Counted from the first letter of the stretch, positions 31,978-41,448 are shown. The stretch is 64,000 nt of DNA from JABDIP01 sp965237625 (GCA_965237625.1 CBDEGD010000028.1:1-64000); one strand, 5' to 3'. Notes: generated by a model not told the origin, from the letters alone. Translations and numbers: made by a program.

Positions 31978-34491
31978 ATGACTCCAAGCCAAAAGCGCAT
32001 TTTCGAGCAGGCGTCCGGCAGTGCCATCACCCGACTCTGGGACAGCCTGGTGCCGCTGACATCGGTCAACAGCTTCCTGCAGACCGGCGCCCATCCCGAC
32101 GATGAGACGACCAGGCTGCTGGCCCGGCTGGCGAAGGCTGACGGGGTCCGGCTCGGCTATGTCTGCGCGGTGCGCGGCGAGGGCGGCCAAAACGATATCG
32201 GTACCGAAGCGCGGTCGGTGCTGGGCGTACTGCGCACCCGTGAGATGGAGCGCGCGGCCGCGGTGCTGGACATGGAGTTGTTCTGGATGAACGAAGAGGC
32301 CGAGGGCGCCATCTTCGATTTCGGACTGTCCAAGACCGCGGAGGAGACCTTCGGCTATTGGGGTCGAGAGCGCACCGTGGAACGTCTGGTGCGGACCATC
32401 CGTACCTTCCGGCCTGACGTGATCGCGCCGACTTTCCTGGACGTGCCGGGCCAGCACGGCCATCACCGGGCGGTAACCCAGGCGACCGAGGAGGCCTACC
32501 GGCTCGCCGCCGATCCCGATGCTTTTCCGGAACACGCAACGGAGGGGCTGGCCCCCTGGCAGGCCGCCAAGCTGTACCTGACGGCCTGGTCCGGGGCCGG
32601 CCGCGCCTACGACGATACCGAGCCGCCGCCGAACGCCACAGTGACCGTCCCCGTCGGTGGCTTCGATTCTGTGCACGGCGCCACCTATGCGCAGATTGCG
32701 CAGTGGTCGCGGGCCTTTCACCGGACCCAGGGCATGGGCCATTGGGTCGAGGAAGGTGATGAGGACGAAGACTCCGTGCCGCTGCACCGGCTGGCCTGCG
32801 CGATCGACGCGCCGGAGGAGGAGCACGGGCTGTTCGACGGGCTGCCGACGACGCTTGGCGAGCTGGCCGATACCGTCGCCGACGCCACCACCGCCGACGC
32901 TCTGCGGGAGGCACAGCGGCACATCGATCTGGCGCTGGCGGCATTTCCCGACAATGGGCGGGTCCTGACGGCGCTCCATGCGGCGCTCGGCGCGGTTCGG
33001 CAGGCGGTGCATGCCATGCCGTCCGTCAGCCCGGCGGATCGCCAAGTCATTGCCCATCGGCTGGATGTCAAGGAGCGGCAAATTTGCCATGCGAGCCGCT
33101 GCGCCGCGTTGCTGGTCACCCGGCTGGAATCCGATCGGCCGGTAATCGCAGCAGGCGATGAGGCCGAGCTCACCCTGACCGCCTATCTGGGAGGGCAGGT
33201 CGCGTTGGCGGCGGTATCGCTTGAGGTCATGGCGCCGCGCCGATGGCCGGTCAGGCAATCCGGCGCCGCCCCGGCCCTGCTCCGGCCGGGTACCCGGCTG
33301 AGCGCAACCGCGCGTCTCTCGGTACCCGCCGACGCGGACGATTTCGAGCCCTATCAGTTCCGCACCATCCCGCACGGAGCGAACGATCAGATCCACGGGC
33401 TGGTCCGCTATGCGGTCGACGGAGTGGCCGTGGAAACAGTCATTGAGCCGGAGGAGCCGCTGGCGGTGTTGCCGGCAGTGGCCGTGACGACCCGGCCGGC
33501 GGCGATCGCCTTCAATCTGGAAAGGGGCGGCCCGATCGTTGTTGGTTTCACCGCGACGCGAAATGGCGGGAGCGGCGAAACCGAACCCCGGCTGGCGCTT
33601 GAAACACCGCCGGGTTGGCAGTCATCGCCCGACGACACCAAAATATCCTTGCCAGGCATCAGCGATACCGCCAGCGCCGATATTTTGCTCACACCGCCCC
33701 AGGGTCTGTCCCCAGGCCGCTACGACATTCCGCTTACGGTGGACGGGCGGGCCGGTCGGGCAGTCCGGACCATTCGCCATCCGCATATCCGCGCCACCCA
33801 TGTGGTCACGCCGAGCCAGGTGAGCGTCCAGGCAATGACGGTGGCGCTGCCGGACGGGCTTCGTATCGGCTATGTCGAAGGCGGTTCGGACCGGGTGTCT
33901 TCCTGGCTGACCCAGTTGGGCGCCGAAGTGGAATTGCTGGACTCGGAGACTCTCGGCAGCGGCGACCTGGGCCGTTTCGACACCATCGTCATCGGCATAT
34001 TTGCCTACAAGACGCGCCCCGATCTGCTGGCGGCCAACGGACGGCTGAAAGAGTATGTGGCGGCCGGCGGCAATCTGGTCACCCAGTACCATCGTCCTTG
34101 GGACAATTGGGATCCGGAGGCGATCCCGCCGCATTATCTGAAAATCGGCCAACCGTCCCTGCGCTGGCGGGTCACCGACCAGAATGCCGCCGTCACCCAT
34201 CTGGCTCCGGACCACCGCCTGCTGACCCATCCCAATGTCATCGGCGAGGAGGATTGGCAGGGCTGGGTCAAGGAACGCGGCCTCTATTTCGCCGCCGACT
34301 GGGGCCCGGAATACACCCCGCTTCTGTCCATGTCCGATCCCGGCGAGGAGCCGCTGACCGGCTCGCTGCTCACCGCACCCTATGGCAAGGGCCGGCACAC
34401 CCATACCAGCCTGATCCTGTACTATCAGATGGACTTCCTGGTCCCGGGCGCGTTCCGCCTGATGGCCAATCTGGTGACGCCGCCCGGATAA
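31978..34491 (+). CDS. PIG-L family deacetylase with ThuA-like C-terminal region
   Basis: An 837-residue multidomain protein without signal peptide. Residues 30-260 form a PIG-L/LmbE zinc deacetylase: the metal motif is in TGAHPDDET and the third ligand region in VPGQHGHHRAV. The middle (about 390-610) looks like beta-sandwich modules. The last ~220 residues (DTIVIGIFAYKTRPDLLAAN, EYVAAGGNLVTQYH, then RGLYFAADWG) resemble a ThuA/glutamine-amidotransferase-like fold. PIG-L enzymes remove acetyl groups from N-acetylglucosamine-type substrates. Proximity to the ROK/CUT1 locus suggests processing of the imported glycan, but this is inference. Confidence 0.8.
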   Translation: MTPSQKRIFEQASGSAITRLWDSLVPLTSVNSFLQTGAHPDDETTRLLARLAKADGVRLGYVCAVRGEGGQNDIGTEARSVLGVLRTREMERAAAVLDMELFWMNEEAEGAIFDFGLSKTAEETFGYWGRERTVERLVRTIRTFRPDVIAPTFLDVPGQHGHHRAVTQATEEAYRLAADPDAFPEHATEGLAPWQAAKLYLTAWSGAGRAYDDTEPPPNATVTVPVGGFDSVHGATYAQIAQWSRAFHRTQGMGHWVEEGDEDEDSVPLHRLACAIDAPEEEHGLFDGLPTTLGELADTVADATTADALREAQRHIDLALAAFPDNGRVLTALHAALGAVRQAVHAMPSVSPADRQVIAHRLDVKERQICHASRCAALLVTRLESDRPVIAAGDEAELTLTAYLGGQVALAAVSLEVMAPRRWPVRQSGAAPALLRPGTRLSATARLSVPADADDFEPYQFRTIPHGANDQIHGLVRYAVDGVAVETVIEPEEPLAVLPAVAVTTRPAAIAFNLERGGPIVVGFTATRNGGSGETEPRLALETPPGWQSSPDDTKISLPGISDTASADILLTPPQGLSPGRYDIPLTVDGRAGRAVRTIRHPHIRATHVVTPSQVSVQAMTVALPDGLRIGYVEGGSDRVSSWLTQLGAEVELLDSETLGSGDLGRFDTIVIGIFAYKTRPDLLAANGRLKEYVAAGGNLVTQYHRPWDNWDPEAIPPHYLKIGQPSLRWRVTDQNAAVTHLAPDHRLLTHPNVIGEEDWQGWVKERGLYFAADWGPEYTPLLSMSDPGEEPLTGSLLTAPYGKGRHTHTSLILYYQMDFLVPGAFRLMANLVTPPG

Positions 34492-34507
34492 AGAAGGATC
34501 AGCGCAA

Positions 34508-35101
34508 ATGCCGACCAACCCGCTGAACGACTATCTGAGCAATCGAGACAACGGCCCCGCCCCCAAGCGTGGGCAATCCCCCTCCGAAATCATCTGCATC
34601 CCGTTCGCAACGTTCGAACTAAGAGGCACGCGGTTGGGATTCAGCGATCCGTGGCAGATCTTGGAGGCGGTTCCGGTCGAATGCCTACCGGGCTCGTACG
34701 CCCTTGAGGCCGAGTGCTTTCGCTACGGAACCGATGGGCGGGTAGCCCGGGTTCTTGCGATGCGTTCCGGACGGCGAGGAGAGAGGGGCGCATTGTATGG
34801 CGAATTCGGCGTCGATGTCGGAAATGCTTGTATCTTCGACCACGACGCGATCGAGGGATACGTGGACAGCGACGAAGACGGCTTCGATCGATGGGGGCAG
34901 GAGTACATCGTTGACGCCGCACCCTCCTTTTCCGGGTCGATCCCTTGCACGCCAGCCAAATCGACGATCGTGTACTTTGCCAGCGGCTTTGGCGACGGAA
35001 CCTACTCGGTGTATGAACTGCGCGACGACGACGGAATTGTGGGCGCGGAGGTCGTATTCCTGAATGAACTCGAACCCTATCCATTCGGCGAATTCGGCTA
35101 G
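34508..35101 (+). CDS. DUF4241-like protein
   Basis: A 197-residue soluble protein. The C-terminal half has the DUF4241 look: EFGVDVGNACIFDHDAIEGY and STIVYFASGFGDGTYSVYEL, with GAEVVFLNEL at the end. DUF4241 proteins are often found among bacterial immunity-type genes, but no toxin gene is next to it. It starts 16 bases after the PIG-L stop and may share its transcript. Function unknown. Confidence 0.6.
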   Translation: MPTNPLNDYLSNRDNGPAPKRGQSPSEIICIPFATFELRGTRLGFSDPWQILEAVPVECLPGSYALEAECFRYGTDGRVARVLAMRSGRRGERGALYGEFGVDVGNACIFDHDAIEGYVDSDEDGFDRWGQEYIVDAAPSFSGSIPCTPAKSTIVYFASGFGDGTYSVYELRDDDGIVGAEVVFLNELEPYPFGEFG

Positions 35102-35161
35102 GGCCCACACCACGTTGACACTCTCCGAATTCGACGGATCGATAAACCGGAGTCCATCGAC

Positions 35162-35707
35162 ATGGCGGTAATTCGCGGCTACATCGCGGTAAGCCTCGAC
35201 GGCTATATCGCGTCCCCGGACGGCACGCTGGACTGGCTGACGAAATATGACGGGATGGATGCCGGCGAATTCGCCTATGACCGTTTTATCGCCGGCATCA
35301 GCACGGTGGTCATGGGACGCGCGACCTATGACGCGGTCGCGGGCTTTCAGGTCGTTTGGCCTTATGCCGACAAGCGGACCTTCGTCATGACGTCTCGCCC
35401 GATCGATGACCCTTTGGGGCCATTGGAAACATGGACGAAGGGCGTCGATGCGCTGATCGCCCATCTGCGCGCCCTCGACGATGGCGATGTCTGGATGATC
35501 GGCGGCGGACAGCTTCAGCAGGCATTCATCCAACGTGGCGCGCTCGACACGCTGGTGCTTTTCATCGTGCCCGAGATCGTCGGCGGCGGCATACCGCTCT
35601 TCCCGCCCACCGGCTTCGCGCGGAGTGTGAGCCTCGTCTCGGCGGAGGTCCTGAACCTGGGATGCGTTTGTCTGCTTTACGAATTCGGGTCGACACCTGC
35701 CAAGTGA
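35162..35707 (+). CDS. dihydrofolate-reductase-like (RibD C-terminal fold) protein
   Basis: A 181-residue protein of the YyaP/YwjB-type RibD_C family. Motifs are IRGYIAVSLDGYIASPDGTL at the N-terminus, STVVMGRATYDAV, then DGDVWMIGGGQLQQAFI and LVLFIVPEIVGGGIPLF. These are presumed NADPH-dependent reductases related to DHFR; real substrates are unknown. It stands alone and converges on the C58 protease gene, with 18 bases between the stops. Confidence 0.85.
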   Translation: MAVIRGYIAVSLDGYIASPDGTLDWLTKYDGMDAGEFAYDRFIAGISTVVMGRATYDAVAGFQVVWPYADKRTFVMTSRPIDDPLGPLETWTKGVDALIAHLRALDDGDVWMIGGGQLQQAFIQRGALDTLVLFIVPEIVGGGIPLFPPTGFARSVSLVSAEVLNLGCVCLLYEFGSTPAK

Positions 35708-35725
35708 CGTTGGGGGCGCCGGTTG

Positions 35726-36397
35726 TTATCCCCCGAAACGCCGGATCAGATCCTGGACGCGCTGCTGCTTGTCGTAGTTCAGAATATAGATGAAGAAGCG
35801 GTCATAGCGGTTGTGGTAGCCGCTGACATTCTTGAAGAAATCGTCCAGCCATGCGGCGAACCGCTCCCGGGAGTCGAATTGGAAGTGGCCGAAATTGGCG
35901 TCGAAGTAATGGTAGATTTCCTTCGATCCTTGTCTTTCCGACTGCACCGCCATGCCATGGCCGCCGCCCTGGCGCTTCAAGCTGATGTATAGCGCCCCGG
36001 AATGGTCCGCGGCGGCCTGTGCGATCGAATGTCCGTTCGGCTTGCTCTGGTGATTGTAGAACTGCTTGTAGGAAAAGCCGTAGCTGGCCAGCAACGATCT
36101 GAGGCCGGCGCCGTCCCGGTATAGGCTTTGTTCCTTGGTGGCCCGCCAATGGGCGATGCCGTCGAGCCGCGAGGTCTGCTTGTCATAGACGAAATCCATA
36201 TCCGACATACGCAGATTGGCCCAATGGGCGGCCAGGGCCGCGCAATAGCCATTGTACTTCGCGTTGTCGCCATCGGTCGCCACCCGGCTCGGCAGCGTTC
36301 GGCCCCAGGGCCCGGGCTGCGTCAGAACCGGCGACTCGCTCTGCCGGAACCGATAGACCAACTCCCCGCCCGACTTTGCCGCTTCCCAAACCGTCAT
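35726..36397 (-). CDS. YopT-type (peptidase C58) cysteine protease homologue
   Basis: A 223-residue protein with the three conserved blocks of the YopT/AvrPphB family: NGYCAALAAHWANLR (Cys52), GGHGMAVQSE (His147) and HYFDANFGHFQF (Asp166), in the right order and spacing for a papain-like triad. Known members are secreted effectors that cleave host proteins or toxin modules. There is no signal peptide. It is read convergently with the RibD-like gene and lies downstream of a hemerythrin gene on the same strand. Target and delivery route are unknown, and a type III secretion system is not in the window. Confidence 0.65.
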   Translation of the reverse strand: MTVWEAAKSGGELVYRFRQSESPVLTQPGPWGRTLPSRVATDGDNAKYNGYCAALAAHWANLRMSDMDFVYDKQTSRLDGIAHWRATKEQSLYRDGAGLRSLLASYGFSYKQFYNHQSKPNGHSIAQAAADHSGALYISLKRQGGGHGMAVQSERQGSKEIYHYFDANFGHFQFDSRERFAAWLDDFFKNVSGYHNRYDRFFIYILNYDKQQRVQDLIRRFGG

Positions 36398-36565
36398 CGC
36401 GCCTCTCCAACCTCGCGTTCCGATACCGGGCCAGTGTTTGGCTCCGGCCGAACCTCAATGAGTAGCAAAGCGCACATGCAGCTCGCTGTGATCAATCTCA
36501 CAGGGCTGTCACCAGTGGGCCGGGAGAAAGTGGATGACAGCGGCGCGGTAAGGCCAAGGAAAGGG

Positions 36566-37141
36566 TCAGAGGCCGGCGGCCGAAATCATCCTGCCAGGTC
36601 TTGCGCCAACAATTCGCGTCGTAGCCGGTCGAAAACGCTCCTCCACGGTCCGGCCGAACAGAGGGTCTCCCGGATCGCCGATCTGCAGGGCGATATCGGC
36701 CCAGTCCTCGGCTGTGAGAGCGCGTTCGGCTGCCGGCAGGAAGACGGTATCTTCGCCCTTCATGTGCCGGCGCTCGGAGTTCAGGAATTGACCGGCCACC
36801 CGGCTCACTTGATCGCGTGGCAATTCCTCGCCGGCGAGGACTTCGCGGATCACCGCCAGGAAACGCGCGGTCAGCCCGGCCAGGACGTCATGATCCGCCT
36901 CGAGATCGCCGACCGGTTCCGCAGCGGCGGGGTCGCGTTGCCGCAATTTGTCGAGGACCAGATCTTCCTTGGGGTGATGCCATTGACCGGACCAGTCGCT
37001 CAGATACTCGACCGCCCTCACGATGAGGTCGTAGTCCGGTGCGCCGCCGGAATTGAATATCTCGAATTGGCGGTCGAGCAGCGACAGGAGCTTGGCCATG
37101 TTCGCGTGTTCCTGCCGCAGGGAGTCGATGACGGCGGGCAT
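36566..37141 (-). CDS. hemerythrin HHE domain protein
   Basis: A 191-residue protein. The four-helix hemerythrin domain shows DSLRQEHANMAKLLSLLDRQ, then QWHHPKEDLVLDKL, DLEADHDVLAGL and NSERRHMKGEDTVFLP, which supply the His and Glu ligands for a di-iron site. Such proteins bind oxygen, nitric oxide or iron in the cytoplasm. About 40 residues follow the domain without a known motif. It may be cotranscribed with the C58-like gene 168 bases downstream. Confidence 0.88.
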   Translation of the reverse strand: MPAVIDSLRQEHANMAKLLSLLDRQFEIFNSGGAPDYDLIVRAVEYLSDWSGQWHHPKEDLVLDKLRQRDPAAAEPVGDLEADHDVLAGLTARFLAVIREVLAGEELPRDQVSRVAGQFLNSERRHMKGEDTVFLPAAERALTAEDWADIALQIGDPGDPLFGRTVEERFRPATTRIVGARPGRMISAAGL

Positions 37142-37703
37142 AGCGGCCTCTCCTCATTATTCCAGGGTAGAATAGAAGCGAGCCGCCGGGATCGGATTGA
37201 CTTGGCTCAACCCAGAGCGACATTCAGCGCCGCGCACCGATAAAAACCTTCTAATAGTTTGATATTAAAAACAAAAACGACGGCTTTCCACTAGGTGGAA
37301 TTGGCTTCAAGAAATTCGTACGACAAGCCTCGGCCCCTGCTAGGATGCCCCGGCTGAAAGGCCTGTAACGGAGAAGACAAGGCCGAGAGTAGGGAATGAA
37401 GGCGTTGCCGCTGGCGGCATGCGTGCACTTGATGCCCACGGGCCTTCAGTGCGGAAATGCGAATGGAAGAAACAGCCGCTGCGTTAACCATGTTATCTCT
37501 TGTGGGAGTACGCGAATACGTTGAAAACGCGTGATTTTTTGGCCGATTAGCCTTGTGATGTTTGCGGCAAATCGTTAATCGCGCGTATAGTGCCGAAGAG
37601 TCGTCGCGATCAAAGCGGCGCTGTAAATTCGACCGCCATCCCGACAAGCAGACGGGTGCCCGATCGATCTAGGGATGGACAAACAAGACTCTGGGAGATT
37701 CCG
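37142..37703. other. long intergenic region, possible structured RNA
   Basis: A 562-base gap upstream of the TRAP operon. The part around 37325-37455 has several potential stems: GTTGCCGCTGGCGGCATG, GGCCT...AAGGCC around 37360-37393, and GCAC-TGA-GCCC paired with GGGC-TCA-GTGC near 37425-37453. Open frames here do not look protein-like. No known RNA family could be assigned. Confidence 0.3.
37562..37591 (+). promoter_or_regulatory. candidate sigma-70 promoter of the TRAP operon
   Basis: TTGCGG (37562-37567) and TATAGT (37586-37591) are separated by 18 bases and lie about 113 bases before the dctP-like start. The match is decent for this GC-rich genome but not tested. Confidence 0.4.
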
Positions 37704-38870
37704 ATGACAGATAAGAAGCTTCAGAAGACTGAAGACCAAACACCCGCCGGCAAACCCGCCGGGTCCCGCCGCAGCTTCCTGACCGGCGCCGCGGCGGCGA
37801 CGGTCGGCGGCGCAACCATGATCGCGGCGCCGAATGTCGCGCGCGCGCAGTCCCGCGTCCTGAAGATGCAGGGTTCCTGGGGCGCCACCTCGATCTTCTC
37901 CGACATGGCCAAGCAATACGCCGATCGCGTCGGCGCCATGTCCGGCGGCAGCCTGACCATCGAATATCTTCCGGCCGGTGCGGTCGTGAAGGCCTTCCAG
38001 GTTCAGGACGCCTGCCATGACGGCATTCTCGACGCCGCCCACACGGTGACCGCCTATTGGTACGGCAAGAACAAGGCCGCCTCGCTGTTTGGCACCGGCC
38101 CGGTATTCGGCGCCAACGCCTCGCAGATCCTGGCCTGGATCCACTATGGCGGCGGCAAGGAGCTGTACAAGGAACTGGTGGAGGACATCCTCGAGCTCGA
38201 CCTCGTCGGCTACTTCGCCATGCCGATGCCGACCCAGCCGCTCGGCTGGTTCAAGGAGCACGTGACTTCGTCGGCCGACATGCAGGGCCTGAAATACCGC
38301 ACCGTTGGTTTGGCGACCGACATCATGCAGGGCATGGGCCTGCGGGTGACCCAGCTGCCCGGCGGCGAAATCGTCCCGGCGCTGGAGCGCGGCGTCATCG
38401 AGGCGTTCGAGTTCAACAACCCGACCGCCGACCGCCAGTTCGGCGCCCAGGATGTCTCGAAGCACTACCATTTGGGCTCCTACCATCAGGCGGCCGAGTT
38501 CTTCGAGATCATCTTCAACAAGGGCGTCCATGACTCCCTGCCGGCAGAGCATCAGGCGATCCTGGAGCACGCGGCCGAGGCGACCAACACCGCCAATTAC
38601 GGCCTCGCCATGGACAAGTACTCCGCGGATCTGCAGACGCTGATCAACGATGACGGCGTGAACGTCTATCGCACCGACGCCTCGATCATGAAGGCGCAGC
38701 TCGACAGCTGGGACACGGTGCTGGAAAGCCTGCTCGAAGACGAGTTCTTCGCCAAGGTGGTCGCGAGCCAGAAGGCCTGGTCCGAGCGGGTGGCGTTCTA
38801 CGACCTGCTGAATTCGGCGGACTACAAGCTCGCCTACGACCATTACTTCCCGGGCAAACTGCCCTTCTAA
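37704..38870 (+). CDS. TRAP transporter substrate-binding protein (DctP family)
   Basis: A 388-residue periplasmic protein with a Tat-type signal (SRRSFLTGAAAATVGGATMI, cleavage near ARA). The mature part has MQGSWGATSIFSDMAKQYAD and EYLPAGAVVKAFQVQDA, then KYRTVGLATDIMQGMG with the Arg that usually pairs with the ligand carboxylate, and FEFNNPTADRQFG. It resembles the subgroup binding 2-oxo or other carboxylic acids. The start MTDKKLQK lies after GGGAGATTCCG. It is the first gene of the TRAP operon. Confidence 0.92.
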   Translation: MTDKKLQKTEDQTPAGKPAGSRRSFLTGAAAATVGGATMIAAPNVARAQSRVLKMQGSWGATSIFSDMAKQYADRVGAMSGGSLTIEYLPAGAVVKAFQVQDACHDGILDAAHTVTAYWYGKNKAASLFGTGPVFGANASQILAWIHYGGGKELYKELVEDILELDLVGYFAMPMPTQPLGWFKEHVTSSADMQGLKYRTVGLATDIMQGMGLRVTQLPGGEIVPALERGVIEAFEFNNPTADRQFGAQDVSKHYHLGSYHQAAEFFEIIFNKGVHDSLPAEHQAILEHAAEATNTANYGLAMDKYSADLQTLINDDGVNVYRTDASIMKAQLDSWDTVLESLLEDEFFAKVVASQKAWSERVAFYDLLNSADYKLAYDHYFPGKLPF

Positions 38871-38881
38871 ACAAGACGGAG

Positions 38882-38904
38882 CGGTCGCGACCTGTTCGCG
38901 ACCG
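38882..38904 (+). other. intercistronic hairpin between dctP- and dctQ-like genes
   Basis: CGGTCGCGA and TCGCGACCG form a perfect 9-pair stem with loop CCTGT, 12 bases after the binding-protein stop and without a T-run. Such hairpins commonly protect the binding-protein mRNA from decay or partly reduce read-through. Confidence 0.6.
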
Positions 38905-38974
38905 TGGGCATAGGCGGCGGAGGGGGTGTCATTCCCCTCCGTTCGCCTGTCAAATCTGACCGGCCGGGAAGACC

Positions 38975-39598
38975 ATGGAATCCTTTGTCACCTTCATTGA
39001 CCGGCTGACCGCCTGGTTCGGTAAGGCGTTCGCCTGGTGTATCGTCATCATGACGTTCGGCGTCGGCTATGAAGTCTTTGTCCGCTATGTCCTGCGGGAC
39101 CCGACCGCCTGGGCCTTCGACCTCAGCTATATGATGTATGGCGCGCTGTTCATGATGGCCGGCGCCTATACCCTGTCCCGCGACGGCCATGTCCGAGGCG
39201 ATTTCCTCTACCGCCTGTGGAAACCGCGCACCCAGGCGAAGGTCGAATTCGTTCTGTATTTCCTGTTCTTCTTCCCCGGTGTCCTGGCGCTGATCATTTC
39301 CGGTTGGAAATATGCCGCGCGCTCGTTCCGCTATACGGAAGTCAGCGTGATGAGCCCTGCCAACGTGCCGATCTTCCAGTTCAAGGCGATCATCGTGGCG
39401 GCCGGCATCCTGCTGTTGCTGCAGGGCATCGCCCAGGTTTGCCGATGCCTCATCTGCATGCGCACCGGCGAATGGCCACAGCATGAGGAAGATATCGAGG
39501 AGTTGGAGAACGTCCTCCTCAAACAAGCGGCCGAACAAGGCCTGGGGGCTTCAGGCGCCGACATGGACGCCACTTCAGACGGGCATAAAGACACATGA
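38975..39598 (+). CDS. TRAP transporter small permease (DctQ family)
   Basis: A 207-residue protein with four membrane segments. The DctQ block is VGYEVFVRYVLRDPTAWAFD followed by LSYMMYGALFMMAGAYTLSR and DGHVRGDFLY. The acidic C-terminal tail (after residue 160) is cytoplasmic and longer than usual. Its stop overlaps the next ATG by four bases. It forms a complex with the large permease. Confidence 0.9.
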   Translation: MESFVTFIDRLTAWFGKAFAWCIVIMTFGVGYEVFVRYVLRDPTAWAFDLSYMMYGALFMMAGAYTLSRDGHVRGDFLYRLWKPRTQAKVEFVLYFLFFFPGVLALIISGWKYAARSFRYTEVSVMSPANVPIFQFKAIIVAAGILLLLQGIAQVCRCLICMRTGEWPQHEEDIEELENVLLKQAAEQGLGASGADMDATSDGHKDT

Positions 39599-41421
39599 CC
39601 GACCCGCAAGTGGCGATCATGATGCTGGGGGTCTTCATCCTCACCATCTTCTTCGGATTTCCGGTCTGCTTCACCCTGATGGCGATGGGCGTGGCGTTCG
39701 GCTACTACGCCTATTTCGACGCCGAGCGCATGCAGACGATCTTCGACAACAGGATCTTCGACCTGTTCGTCAACCAGACCTATTCGGTCATGGCCAACGA
39801 CGTGCTGACCGCAATCCCACTCTTCCTGTTCATGGGCTACATCGTCGAGCGCGCCAATATCGTGAACCGGCTGTTCGACACCCTGTATGTGACCGCCCGC
39901 AGCCTACCCGGCGCGATGGCGGTGGCGGCCCTGCTGACCTGCGCGCTGTTCGCCACGGCGACCGGCATCATCGGCGCGGTGGTCACGCTGATGGGACTGC
40001 TGGCCCTGCCGGCGATGATGCGGGCTAAATACGACACCTCATTCGCCTCCGGGGTGATCTGCGCCGGCGGCTGCCTGGGTATCCTGATCCCGCCCTCGAT
40101 CATGCTGATCGTCTATGCGGCGACATCGAATGTGTCGATTGTCCGTCTGTATGCCGGTGCGATCTTTCCCGGTTTCATGCTGGCCGGTTTGTACATCATG
40201 TATGTCATCGGCCGCGCCGCGCTGAACCCGAGCCTGGCCCCCAAGCCGCCGGAGGATGAATACGAGCGCCTGCCCCTGAGCCGGGTGATCTTCATGCTGG
40301 CCACGTCGTTCTTCCCGCTGGCCTTCCTGATCCTGTCCGTGCTGGGCGCGATCCTGTTCGGACTTGCCACGCCATCGGAAGCGGCGGCGGTCGGCGCAAT
40401 CGGCGGGTTCGTGCTCGCGATCTCCTATCGGATCGCCGCGATCAGCGGCGGCCGGGTCACGCCGGATTGGATGCAGAATGGTGCCCCCGCCGTCAATCGC
40501 TGGGTCTATGCACTCGGCGTGGGCGGCATTGCGACCACCGGATTGCTGCTCGCATACTTCCTATTGCGATTCCTCGGGAACAAGCTGTTCGGAGTGCCCC
40601 TGCCTGAACCGGAATTGCCCTTTGGCCCTGGTATGTCCATTGGGCTGAGCCTGATCATCGCCTCGCTGGTCAGCTTGGGCGGAGACCGCGTGCCGCTGGT
40701 CCGCTGGATCCAGCCGCGACAGCAATCCCTTATCCCGATGTTCGAATTCGCCGGGCGCGGCGCACTGATGGGCCTGGCGGGCGCGGCGATCTGCATGCTG
40801 GTCATCCTCGTCGATCAGCAGGAATTTTTCCGATTCAACGAGTTCAGTTGGTGGGCATTCGATACCGGCTTCCTGCTTGGACTCCTGGGATGGACCGCCT
40901 GGAAGGTGATCGAGAAGCAGGGCCTGCGGGAATCCGTCTACCTGACCGTACGCACGTCGGCGATGGTCTGCTGGATGTTCGTCGGGTCATGGGTGTTCTC
41001 GTCGGTGTTCTCCTATATGGGCGGCGAAGGCCTGATCAAGGAGTTCGTCATCGCTTTCAACCTGCAGCCCTGGCAATTCCTGATCATGGCGCAGCTGATC
41101 ATCTTCCTACTTGGCTGGCCCCTGGAATGGTCGGAGATCATCATCATCTTCGTGCCGATTTTCCTGCCGCTGCTGCCGATCTTCGGGATCGATCCGTTGT
41201 TCTTCGGCATTCTGATCGCGCTGAACCTGCAGACCTCGTTCCTGACCCCGCCGATGGCGATGTCGGCCTACTATCTGAAGGGCGTGGCGCCGCCCGAGGT
41301 CGCGCTGACCCACATCTTCAAAGGCGTGATGCCATATCTCGCACTGATCATCTTCAGCATGATCCTGGTCTACATGTTCCCGCAGATTGTCTTCTTCCTG
41401 CCGGATCTCGCCTATGGCTGA
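39595..41421 (+). CDS. TRAP transporter large permease (DctM family)
   Basis: A 608-residue protein of the long DctM type (about 430 in the short type). Family blocks are FGFPVCFTLMAMGVAFGYYA, then GIIGAVVTLMGLLALPAMM and CLGILIPPSIMLIVYAAT in the N-half, and PLEWSEIIIIFVPIFLPLLP and LNLQTSFLTPPMAMSAYYLK in the C-half. A middle stretch (about residues 290-440) adds extra membrane segments. It drives sodium- or proton-coupled uptake of the acid captured by the binding protein. Confidence 0.92.
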   Translation: MTDPQVAIMMLGVFILTIFFGFPVCFTLMAMGVAFGYYAYFDAERMQTIFDNRIFDLFVNQTYSVMANDVLTAIPLFLFMGYIVERANIVNRLFDTLYVTARSLPGAMAVAALLTCALFATATGIIGAVVTLMGLLALPAMMRAKYDTSFASGVICAGGCLGILIPPSIMLIVYAATSNVSIVRLYAGAIFPGFMLAGLYIMYVIGRAALNPSLAPKPPEDEYERLPLSRVIFMLATSFFPLAFLILSVLGAILFGLATPSEAAAVGAIGGFVLAISYRIAAISGGRVTPDWMQNGAPAVNRWVYALGVGGIATTGLLLAYFLLRFLGNKLFGVPLPEPELPFGPGMSIGLSLIIASLVSLGGDRVPLVRWIQPRQQSLIPMFEFAGRGALMGLAGAAICMLVILVDQQEFFRFNEFSWWAFDTGFLLGLLGWTAWKVIEKQGLRESVYLTVRTSAMVCWMFVGSWVFSSVFSYMGGEGLIKEFVIAFNLQPWQFLIMAQLIIFLLGWPLEWSEIIIIFVPIFLPLLPIFGIDPLFFGILIALNLQTSFLTPPMAMSAYYLKGVAPPEVALTHIFKGVMPYLALIIFSMILVYMFPQIVFFLPDLAYG

Positions 41422-41448
41422 TACTGAACCGCCGGAGACGGGAAAGCG

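Noticed and set aside
31897..33396. Minus-strand open frame of 499 codons
   Set aside because: Antisense shadow of the PIG-L deacetylase gene, without recognisable domains.
37291..37647. 118-residue minus-strand frame upstream of the TRAP operon
   Set aside because: Composition is not protein-like and it lacks a ribosome site; it crosses the candidate structured RNA and promoter.
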